Of a stretch of 64,000 nucleotides of DNA, positions 38,901 through 50,900 are shown piece after piece. The notes beneath the pieces are model-generated. The model made no database searches, was not told the DNA's origin, and was given only the letters and a program-made list of their open reading frames with translations. The translations under genes and the position numbers were made by a program. Position 1 is the stretch's first letter. Every line of letters starts with the position of its first letter. The stretch is from Oncomelania hupensis (taxonomy: Eukaryota > Mollusca > Gastropoda > Littorinimorpha > Pomatiopsidae): NCBI GenBank assembly GCA_036898135.1, contig CM072516.1, positions 17,958,376 to 18,022,375 of the forward strand. The letters run 5' to 3'.

Positions 38901-41900
38901 AGCATGGCTGAATTAGTTTTTATCTCAATGTCTGTTCTCAGTAACTCTAGCTGTCTAACACTTTCTCTCTTCCTTTTCTCGAAACGCATTTTAGCTCTAG
39001 CTTCTGCTATCTTTCTGGTAGCCTGTTGATCGGCCTCTTCTCTCTTTCTAGCAGCTTCTAGTCTTTTTCTAGCAGCCTCTTGTTCGACCCTAATAGCCTC
39101 TTCCTCAACCCTAGTAGCCTCTTGATCTGCAATTCTTTTCCACTCTATAGCCTGTTCCTCAGCCACTCTGGCACTCTCCTGTTCGTCTAGCTCATCTATC
39201 AGTCTCACGTGTTCGCTTTCTAAAGCTAGTCCTGCGCGTCTAGCACTGAGAGAAGCGGCCTTCATCCTAACCTCGAGTTTGAGGGAAGCTGTGGAGATTA
39301 TGCTAGAATTAGCTGACGACCTAACGGAAGATCCCCTAGACGAAACACTGGCGTCTCTTTTCTTGGTCGATCGGTGGCTAAACGCTTTGCTACCATGATG
39401 CGAACTAGTCCTTGTAGGAACCTCAACAGTCCCTTCGTTCACGGCACGCACTATATTAGAGATGACCTCTTGGGCTAGCATCTGAGCATTCTCCCAGTCT
39501 TCTAACGTCACTTCACCACCGCCTAGCTTAACTAGCTTCTCTTGAATTTCTCCGAGTTCATTTCGCATCTGAGAAATCAGCACTCTTGCCCTCGCTAGTT
39601 TTTCTAGATTGGGTTCGTCTTTGCCTAGTTCTTTCACTGCCGTAGCAATAGCCTTCACCAGCAGAGACCTTTGTGACTGAAAGAGTTCTGTCTTTATTTC
39701 AAGGTTATATGCTTTGCCTTTCTCAGTAGGTTTGGGTTCGCGTTTGGACCTAGTGACATCTTCCGGTTCTACTGGTATCTCAGTCTCTGTTTCACCATCT
39801 TCTACCTCATCTTTCGACTCGAGTTGCACAGGGGAGACTATTTCCTCTTCTATCTCTTCCTTATCCATGATAAGATCAATGTTCAGTTCTTAGTACTGCA
39901 AGAGCTGGTGGCCAAAACGAAGAAAGTTATATTCTTCCCAGAAGCTGGTTATTTATCTAATGACACCTGAGTAAGGCTTAGCGAAACTGGTTAAAGAGTA
40001 GTTGCTGGGTCTAGGTTGGTCGCAATTAAAACAGAATAAAAGTCTTGTTGTCTAAATGCTTGTTTGAGCAACAACTAGCAGACAATGATTATTCTTGTTT
40101 ACGATATTCGTCTACAAAGTCATATTCAAAACGTACTGCAGGAACCGAGCGAGAGAAAACTCTATCCCACAAATTGTAATAAGTCCTAAATTCAAAGGGG
40201 GGTGACGAGAGGCTCTAAGTATTTTACTGTAATTGCCGCCATTTAGATAAGAGAATTTCCATTCGCTCGTCAAACGCCTGTATTAATTTAGGGCCTGGTC
40301 AAGTAATGACGCACACGAAACACAGAAGTAGCATAGAGTTCATTTATTCGTAGTCAAAGAACATTCACGAAAATATGTCAGACGACTCATATAATAATAC
40401 GTATGTGTGTGTACATATCAGTATGGGGACAAATAATTTCTGTATACGTGACTATGAACTACTTGTGCTAGACGATGTGTGGTAAAATACTGCGAAAAGA
40501 AAGAAACACAAACATAAGAAACATTAGCAAGTGTACCAAACAATGTCTCAAAAACCCTTATTCAACAAGATACAATCAAAGCAATGAGACGGAAAGAATA
40601 CACATACCGGAGGATAATTTAGATGATAATAAACCAACAGCAATAATTTAATTTAGAGAGAATACTTTAGCTGATTTTAAAGAAGACAATTTAGCTAAGG
40701 TTACGTGGAACCAAGCCAGAACAAACGAAGGAACGAACGCTTTATGTTCCTTTAACTTGCACGAGATTAGGCTACGTTTATTCGTTCAAGCCTCAAAACA
40801 ATTGGCGCAAGACAATTTGACTTTGCTCATCTAACATTAGTCAATTCATTAATACAAACAATTCGGCTACGTTCACCCAACGAACTTCGGTACAGTGCCT
40901 AAACTAGGAAATACTCGTCGATGACCTAGCTCAGTAAAACATTTATAACTGAATTCACATACGTAAACATTAAACAACATATTATAGGAAATACACCTGA
41001 AGTCCCAAAACGTCGCTAACTACCTTTGCAGAGACAAAACAGCAAAGCTTTAAGGAAAAACTGTATAAATACCCAAGTGGGTTAACATTTCGAATAAGGC
41101 CGATAATTCGACAAAAAAACGTTATCTTCATTAAAGACCAAAACAGTTATCTTTTTCGTCAAAACTTAGTCCGACAAATTGTGACGACAATTAGCTTTAA
41201 TCAAGCAAAGACGTTCAGCATAATCAGCGCATTATGACTGACCACAAGCTAAAAACAAATAAACTTGACTTGTCCTTATTTACAGATCCTGAACAAAGTG
41301 TTCACCTCAATAATTCTTCTGACAAAAGACCAAGTTCTAAAACAAAACGAATTCTATTAAGCATTAGAAAATCAAAAGCTTAAAGAATATCAGAAACAAA
41401 TTAACTTGCAGAAAAGGCATAAAATCAGTCACTAAAACGAGAAAATCATAGAGGTCATAATCATTTGCACAAATCAACAAAAATATATGCAAAACGCAAA
41501 ATAACTATAAGTACCTTATGACCGCTGTAAGACGTTTGGAAAACCACACAGATCCAAAAGGCGACAACAACGTCTGGTACCAAAGGCAGGTAAAATAAAA
41601 GCTTTTCACAAAACTCTACAAATCGTGAACATCACATTTAAACTCTATCTTTCTAAACAGGTGAGCACAATTTTTATATCATATAAACTAAAAACGACGC
41701 AACCTTCTCTCAGACCCAGCAATCTAACTGACCAGAAAAAAGTTGACACAAACTTATATATGCGTTACTACCAAAACCAGTCTTGCGTCATAATCTCGAT
41801 CTCATGAGAAAAAATACGCAAACAATATTTATAAACGAAACACAGTTCACCAATAATATTCAAACTCATATCAAAACTCTGCACGCTTTTGCCACTAACT

Positions 41901-44900
41901 TGAGAGAGCAATAGATCCGGAGAGAGGGTGAGAGAGAGAGGAGAAGAAGGGGAAACACGACAATCACAAAGAGAAGAATCACGACAAACACAGTTAGAGG
42001 GGTAAGAAAGACAGGCACCAAAAATCAAATGAAAGGAAATAAATGAACAGTCCAGTCATAAAACCAAAAAGATGCGTCGGGTTGGCCAATGAGGTGATGA
42101 TACGTCTTGTCCGTCAAAATCAATAAAACCAAACCAAAGAAAACGATAGAAAGAAGAAGCAACATGCAGTGGGGAGGAAAAAGAGGACAGATAAACGAAG
42201 TACACTTTACACACCAAGAAAGTACATGATATCACAAATAACAAAGACTCTCTCTCTCTCTCTCTAGATCAATCGCCCATAATTAATTTCAAAAAGTATC
42301 TAATTACATATTGGTCACACATGCCTCATAGGCATGCACAGTAAGAAATCACCACAACACTACTCTGTGTAGAGGCAAAGGTACATCCCAGGCTGGCTAG
42401 GACCCAGTCAGCGGCAACAACATCAACATCAGTACAGCACAACAGGTAACATCAAAGGCAACAGCGTGGAAATAATGCGTAGAAATAAACACGTAGATGT
42501 AATAATCATCATCATCATCAGCCCACACCTGTTGACATATACATAGTCTTAACAATATGCCCACCGAACAATAAATACTATATAATATAACATAACACGC
42601 CGTCCTCCGTCCGCCATCTTGACCTGTATAGTTATGAATATCATAATAATAATACAAGATACTATGCACACATTTCAATAATATAAATCACCCTTTGATG
42701 CTAAATAATTCGCATCTTCTTTACACACCAATGTTTATATAAATATACATAATTATCGCAACCACACTACCATCTTACAGTCCTGATTCATTCCGCCCCC
42801 CTTCATCACCACCGTCACCCCCAACAATTATAGCACATCACGATTACCTCCCTTCATCCATACTGTAAACATGCTTCCTTCATAATCATCACTTCATCCT
42901 TCTTCAGCATACTACATTTCATCGCTCTCTCCATACATACACCCTCACTCTCTCTCTCTCCCTCTCTATATTCCCCATCGTCGCCCTTGACCACTTCCAT
43001 AACAACAACAGCAACGACATTTCCCCCATCACATATACAATAAGACAATCATAAGAAAATCATATAAAATCAACGAAATTCATTACACATCCTAAAATAC
43101 ATCCCCTTCCCCACACTCATTACCACTCATACACGTACGCAGTTCTCGGAGCGCGCCACTAGAGAATTGAATGACAGGGTTTGCTTACCTTACAGGCCTC
43201 GGCTTGTGACGCCCTTTACCCCAACACCACAACACGACACAACACTGTCACAACACTGTCACAACACAATGGATTAGTCTTTTGAGAGTCTCTTTCTCTT
43301 GCTCTTGCACGTTATTTCACTGACCAAATAACATTTATTCTGAGGATGAGGACACCTTAGCTCTGCTACAGACACTAAGTCTTGGTGGGTGTTCAATCGA
43401 GAACCACACGCACCTTAAGTATGGAACTCTACACTCACTGGCGAATGGCAGTTACCATCTTCCTTCGAATTCTAAACATCCTTATCCCGACGAGGGCATA
43501 AGACCTTGGGTGGCTATAAAACAATACACACACCCTTCCAACAGTACCCTACACTACGATGACCTCTGTCACAGGGTTGCTGCCTCGTTAGAATTCCTTC
43601 CTCACGCAATAGCATCTCAAACCACTCTGCCCTTCAAAATCTGCGCCGGCCACAAGCAAAACAGTCGAGCTCTCGTCAGTATGCACGTTCTTTATTACGC
43701 GTACCCCTATTCGAAATTGGCCGACTCCCTGTCTTCTACGAATCGCACGGACTCTACGAAACTGCACTTTCATACGCAAAAGTAAATCGGTCACGCTATT
43801 CTATGTACAGCAGATATACGGAGAAGTGTAACTTCGCAAAAAGTGTATCTCTCCCTACCATCTGAAAACTCGTGTCGTCACACAACCCCCCCCCAGTTCT
43901 TAACACCTTGAAGAACCTTAACTACGACGCGAATTTCTCACTACCCCCTATGCTACCTACTGAGCGTTTCTGCTGAGGAAATCTGCTGGAACGTTGTCCT
44001 TCCCAGAAATGTGCTCCACAGACATTGAGAAAGGTTGCAGCTGAAGTGCCCATCTCATCAGTCGGCTGTTGGTGTTCTTCACTTGCTGTAGGTACTGCAG
44101 TGGCATATGGTCAGTCTGCACTACGAAAGTACGTCCGTACAGGTATTGACTGAACTTCTGCACACCCCACACCAACGCTAGACACTCCCTCTCAATGGTC
44201 GAATAGTTTCTCTCGGGTTTCGACAGTTTCTTGCTTGCACACGCAATAGGCTGTAGCCCCTGTCCCCTGTCCTGGCTCAAAATGGCCCCTACTCCGTCCT
44301 CCGATGCATCTGTCTGTAGCACAAACGGTAGGGTGAAGTCCGGCAGACAGCACACAGGGTCAGAGCACAGCTTCTCCTTCAGTGTGCAAAATGCAGCTTC
44401 GCATGCTTCGGTCCATTGTATCGCCCCTGGCTTGCCTCCCTTGGTCAAATCGTGTAGTGGTGAAGCAATCGCTGAAAAGTTGGGTACGAACCGCCTGTAG
44501 TATCCGGCTAAACCCAAAAATGAGCGCACTTGCCGCTTGGTCGTTGGTCGTGGTGCATCTCGGATCCTCTCCATCTTTGACACCTCAGGACGAATTTCTC
44601 CCTGTCCAACCACGTGCCCAAGATACTCTACTCTTCGGAAACCCAAGTAACACTTTGACGGTTTGGCGGATAGCTGCACCTCACGCAACCTAAGGAAAAG
44701 ACGTGCCAAGCATTCCAGGTGTCTCTGCTTGGTAATAGTGGCTACCAACAAGTCGTCGACGAAATTGTCGATCTCCGACATCCCCAGGGGTGCTAATAAC
44801 TTCCGCATCATGCGAGAAAAGACTGCTCCCGCCGTCTTCAGCCCAAATGGCATTACGGTCCACTGAAATTGTCCCTCTGGCGTTGTAAATGCCGTCTTCG

Positions 44901-47900
44901 CTTTATCTCCCTTGTTCATAGGCACTTGCCAGTAACCTTTGGTCAAGTCGATCTTGGTGAGATACTTGGCCCCTGACAGTTTGGAAAACAAGTAGTCGAT
45001 GTTCGGCAATGGTTCCGCATCGAATACAACGTGCTTGTTTAACTTCCGGAAATCAACGCAGAAACGCATTGTGCCCTCCTTCTTCTTTACTAATACGATG
45101 GGCGAGCTGTATGGCGAACTGGCCCTCTCAATGACGCCCATCGCTAGCATCGCTTCCACTTCCTTCTTGATGGTCTCGTGATGCGAATGGGGAAGTGGGT
45201 ACTGCCGCGTCCTCACTGGAATGTCGCTGTCCACACGTATTTCGCACACGTCCAGTGTAGTGCGTAGTGGCAAGTCGGTTAGGACATCCTCAAACTGCCA
45301 CACCAGCTCCTGCAATTCTTCCCGTATTTCTGGGCAGTTGTCGTCCATCTTCACGTCGCGGGGCGTCTCTGATGCTGTCAAGGTGATTACGGGAATATCC
45401 CCAAACACCGGCATAGTTTCCTCCTCCTCTACCCCCTCGTCGTCTACAACGATCGTGTCCACCGTCGCTCTGGTATGAAATTTCTTCAGGAGATTGGCGT
45501 GGTATAGTTTACTTTTCCCACGCATCCTGATCCGGTAGTCGCACTCTCCCACACGTTCGATCACCTCGTACGGTCCTCGCCATGCTAACTGCAACTTGTT
45601 GTGTTTCTCTGGTAGCAGCAGCAACACTTGATCCCCCGCGTTGAACAAACGCCGTTTCGCCTTCTTATCGAAGTGCCGCTTCTGCTTGGCTGACGCGGTT
45701 CTGAGGTTTCCTTGTGCCAACCTACATGTTTCCTCGATGCGATTACGCAAATCCACCACGTACTGGCTACTCAATTTCACCTCCTCCTCTTGTATCTCCT
45801 TGGTCCAGAGGTCTCGCAATACAGCCATCGGTCCCCGCACGGTCTTTCCATATAGGAGCTCGAAGGGAGAGAACCCTGTAGACTCCTGTGCTACTTCTCG
45901 GTATGCAAATAGTAGCGCTGGAATGTAGCGGTCCCACGCTGTAGGTTGTTCTGTGGCTAACTTCTTGAGCATGGACACTAGCGTCCCGTTGAATCGCTCA
46001 ACCAATCCGTTGCACTGTGGATGATACGGTGTGGTGGCTTTCCCATGGATCGACAGTAGTCTGTTCATCTCCCGCATGACTTCAGACATGAATTGCGTCC
46101 CTTGATCTGTCAAAATTTCCCTAGGAACGCCCACCCTCGACCAAATCTCCCACAGCGCTTCTGCCACCCTCTCTGCCTCTATGCCCTTGAGCGGTACAGC
46201 CTCGGGATATCGTGTGGCATAGTCTACTACCACTAGGATGTACATGTTACCCCGATCTGACTTGGGTTTGATGGGTCCCACAATGTCTACCGCCACCCTC
46301 TGAAATGGCTCGTCCACCAGCGGAAGTTGCTGTAGTGGTACCTTCCTCACCCGTCCCCTCGGTACTACCTTCTGACATTCTGGACAACTGGCGCAATACC
46401 TCCGTACTTCGGCACACATTCCCGGCCAATAGAATGTTCCCCAGATCCGCTCCCTGGTACGTTTCCCTCCCAAATGCCCAGCCATGGGTGGATCATGAGC
46501 CAACTGAAGGATCCCCCCTCTCAACTGTTTCGGGACTACCAGTTGCGTGACCTGGCTACCTCTCTTCGTGTGTACCCGGTACAACACCCCCTTCTTCTTG
46601 CGAAACTCAGCTGACGCCCTACCTGACGCTATCGCCCCTCCACTGCTCTGTGCCAACGTTCTCGCCTTCGCGAGCGTCTCGTCGGTCTCTTGCATCCTGA
46701 TCAACTCTGGGGTGCTAACGGAGATCTGGGATGGTTCGACCACTGCTAAGGGTACCTCCCTCTTCTTCTCGGCCTTCACCTGCGCCCGAGTCTGCACTGC
46801 TGCAGCCATCGCGCATTCACCCCCGAACAAGGAAACAGGACTCTTTTCCCCGCTATCAAACGTTACCCAGTTACCCAGGATGATATCGGGCCCGTCCTCG
46901 AAAACCACCAGCTCTACTCTCCCCCTGACCAGCGCACAATCCAACTCCACCCAAGCTGTAGGTAGCAGACCCACGTTCGATCGATTCGCCAAGCAAATCT
47001 CGACAGTCCGACCCGTCAAATCAGCTGGTTTGACTAACCTGCTCGCGACTGCCCCTATCTCCGCCCCCGTATCTCTCAATACCCGAACGTCCTGCCCGTT
47101 CGCCCTACCTTGGCCCCATGGATCATAAGGTTTGATTGCACACACGCTAGCCCGAGGTGCGGTCTCCGTGGAAATAGTCCGTCCCACTGTAACCTGGCCT
47201 ACTGTCTGAGGTTTGACCTTGCAGTCCCTGACCACATGCTTTTCCGACCCACATCGGTAGCAACGACGTACCCCACTACCCCCTTCTGTCCTCCCTACCT
47301 TCTGACCCTGACTTCCCCGGTTGCTAGGTTGCTGAGGAGTCTCCGGTCGTCTGGGAAAACTGCGTCTCTGACTGGGTAGTACAGGTGCCGGTGCTGATGC
47401 TGCCCGCTTGGCATCTACCACGCGCTGCGCCAACTCTGCTGCGGCATGGCTAGTCGTCGGTAAATTCTCCCTCACGTAGATCTCTAGCTCGGTAGTCATA
47501 ATGGAGAAAAGCTGCTCTCCAATGAAAGTGTCTAGTACCTGCCCTACGTCGGTGATGTCTTTGCCGGCGAGCGAAAACCACTTCTTCACTAACGACCCTA
47601 GCCTTACTACTAGCTGAGGAAACGTCTCTGCAGCTTCCTTCTTGGCCTCTCGAAACTGCCTACGATAGTAGTCGGCGTCCTTCCTGAAGCGTTTCAACAG
47701 CGCATTCCTCACAATGTCGAAATCCTGGGCTTGCTCAGGCGTCAGACGAAGGTACGTATCTCGGGCTTCCCCTTGTAACAAAGGCGCTAGCCTAACCGCC
47801 CATACCTCCCTCCTCCAACCCTGAATCTCTGCCACCCGTTCGAACATCTGGAGGTAGGCCTCCACATCCTCCCTCTCCTCCAGGGGTTTCAACTTGACTG

Positions 47901-50900
47901 AGTATGCTGCCCCTCTATCTCTAGCCCTATTCTCCCTCTGATCAGCTCGGTCCTCATCTCTGGTTCTTCGTTCCTCCTCTAGCTTCATTTCTAGCATTCT
48001 TCTTTCCGCCTCTCTAGCTACCCGTTCCGTCTCTAGTCTAAGCTCCAAAAGCCTCCTCTCATCTGCCCTTGCTTCCCTCTCCTCCCTCCGTTCTTCCTCC
48101 CTTCTCGCCTCGCCCATGATATACAGTGCCAGCGCCCCGTCTCTGAGACCTAGACCTTCCCCAATCTGTCTAAATCTCTCGCTATCGCTGAGCTGGACCT
48201 CGACTTTGCTCTGTGAACCGGGCGATCTGGCATACATCTTAGGCATAGTGGTCTGAGTACTCACTGCGTAAGGTTCCTCCAACAACCCTGTCACAGAGCC
48301 GTCATCACCGAAGTCCTGCTCCTCCTGCTCGGCCTCCTCCTTACGAGTCCTAGCGTCGCGGCGCATCGCGGCTCGAGCATCCCGCGTAGCCATGTCGGAA
48401 AAGAAGGGAAGAACAGATGTTAGTATACACAAAACAAATAACACTTAACTGATACAAACACCTAACAGAATGAATACGCAACACAACAGTCACAGGAGCC
48501 GAGGAATCGTTCACCGTCGTACCCCTGAAGGCGAGCAAGTGAACCCTGCAACCCAATTCCCCGTTAATGCTGCACTCCGAGTGTGTTCCCTAGTGCAATG
48601 CACCCACACTCCCGCCAACCGCCCGCTGCGTACCCTTTCACACAACAACTCAAACACACAACATACACCTCTGGCAATACCCTAACAAAATAAATGAGTT
48701 TATCCCACTTCTGACACCAAAAATGTCACGTCCCCCGAGCGGGTTCAGTGACGTCAGCTCATCAAGCGAGTGAAAAGAATAAAACTCAAACAAAATAAAC
48801 TAACACAAAATGCCAGAGTACAAACACACACTCTTTTATTCAACAATCAACAAGCAAACACAGGACAAAGGGGAACTAACCTCCCCTCAACCCCTAAACA
48901 GACCCCCGTCCCAATACTAACTAACAATTACCTCCCCTTGCAACAAACCCCAAATAGAACTAAACAACAACAGTTTCTTTACAAAGTGTATACAGAAAAA
49001 TCAAAATCAACAAATCAATTCAAAATGCAAGTCTTCAAATAATAAGCGATGGCGTTGAATCATAAACTATTAGCTAGACAAAGCTGTGGCACAGAAGTAA
49101 TGTCTCAATGTTCTTGTTAAGTAGCTCAGAGAGCTAACAGTCTCTTTCACAAAGTGGATGATTCGTCTAACTAAATGGATATGTTTTTAGGTGCGTGTAA
49201 TGTGAGTCTGTGTGTGCATGAATTAGGTATGAAAATCTCCTGGAAATGAGTTGCCTCGATACATAGGCAAAACCTGCAGCAGTGTAAGAAATCACCACAA
49301 CACTACTCTGTGTAGAGGCAAAGGTACATCCCAGGCTGGCTAGGACCCAGTCAGCGGCAACAACATCAACATCAGTACAGCACAACAGGTAACATCAAAG
49401 GCAACAGCGTGGAAATAATGCGTAGAAATAAACACGTAGATGTAATAATCATCATCATCATCAGCCCACACCTGTTGACATATACATAGTCTTAACAATA
49501 TGCCCACCGAACAATAAATACTATATAATATAACATAACACGCCGTCCTCCGTCCGCCATCTTGACCTGTATAGTTATGAATATCATAATAATAATACAA
49601 GATACTATGCACACATTTCAATAATATAAATCACCCTTTGATGCTAAATAATTCGCATCTTCTTTACACACCAATGTTTATATAAATATACATAATTATC
49701 GCAACCACACTACCATCTTACAGTCCTGATTCATTCCGCCCCCCCTTCATCACCACCGTCACCCCCAACAATTATAGCACATCACGATTACCTCCCTTCA
49801 TCCATACTGTAAACATGCTTCCTTCATAATCATCACTTCATCCTTCTTCAGCATACTACATTTCATCGCTCTCTCCATACATACACCCTCACTCTCTCTC
49901 TCTCCCTCTCTATATTCCCCATCGTCGCCCTTGACCACTTCCATAACAACAACAGCAACGACATTTCCCCCATCACATATACAATAAGACAATCATAAGA
50001 AAATCATATAAAATCAACGAAATTCATTACACATCCTAAAATACATCCCCTTCCCCACACTCATTACCACTCATACACGTACGCAGTTCTCGGAGCGCGC
50101 CACTAGAGAATTGAATGACAGGGTTTGCTTACCTTACAGGCCTCGGCTTGTGACGCCCTTTACCCCAACACCACAACACGACACAACACTGTCACAACAC
50201 TGTCACAACACAATGGATTAGTCTTTTGAGAGTCTCTTTCTCTTGCTCTTGCACGTTATTTCACTGACCAAATAACATTTATTCTGAGGATGAGGACACC
50301 TTAGCTCTGCTACAGACACTAAGTCTTGGTGGGTGTTCAATCGAGAACCACACGCACCTTAAGTATGGAACTCTACACTCACTGGCGAATGGCAGTTACC
50401 ATCTTCCTTCGAATTCTAAACATCCTTATCCCGACGAGGGCATAAGACCTTGGGTGGCTATAAAACAATACACACACCCTTCCAACAGTACCCTACACTA
50501 CGATGACCTCTGTCACAGGGTTGCTGCCTCGTTAGAATTCCTTCCTCACGCAATAGCATCTCAAACCACTCTGCCCTTCAAAATCTGCGCCGGCCACAAG
50601 CAAAACAGTCGAGCTCTCGTCAGTATGCACGTTCTTTATTACGCGTACCCCTATTCGAAATTGGCCGACTCCCTGTCTTCTACGAATCGCACGGACTCTA
50701 CGAAACTGCACTTTCATACGCAAAAGTAAATCGGTCACGCTATTCTATGTACAGCAGATATACGGAGAAGTGTAACTTCGCAAAAAGTGTATCTCTCCCT
50801 ACCATCTGAAAACTCGTGTCGTCACAGCGATCCTGGAGAGGACTTCCTGTCTGATACAATGGCTCTTAAATATTTGAAGCAATTAACTGTGTGTGATTGG

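Larger units (their letters stand above)
34598..42340 (-). mobile_element. Nested BEL/Pao LTR element encoding Gag only (7,743 bp)
   Basis: LTRs at 34598-36710 and 40228-42340 are each 2,113 bp and read as identical by eye. They begin TGTAATTGCC and end GGCATGCACA. The target-site duplication GTAAG is at 34593-34597 and 42341-42345; the unoccupied site is seen in the intact gypsy LTR near 49284-49288. The 3,517-bp interior holds a single Gag ORF; protease, RT, RNase H and integrase are absent. It is therefore a non-autonomous derivative needing enzymes from elsewhere. Confidence 0.93.
34033..50826 (-). mobile_element. Intact Ty3/gypsy LTR retrotransposon, Gmr1-like domain order (interrupted by a nested BEL element)
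   Basis: The right LTR is 48724-50826 (2,103 bp). The left LTR is split: 34033-34597 plus 42346-43882 (2,102 bp without the insertion). The LTRs begin TGTCACG and end GTCACA and differ by one base in a C run (about 42796 versus 49738), with no other difference noticed by eye. The 5-bp duplication GCGAT lies at 34028-34032 and 50827-50831. On - the element has a primer-binding site, one gag-pol ORF and a G-rich polypurine tract. Without the nested insertion it is about 9.05 kb. Only 74 bp separate the pol stop from the 3' LTR, so there is no env gene. Confidence 0.95.

Noticed and set aside
43883..43956. An env gene making the gypsy element an endogenous-retrovirus-like agent
   Set aside because: Only 74 bp, including the polypurine tract, lie between the pol stop and the 3' LTR.
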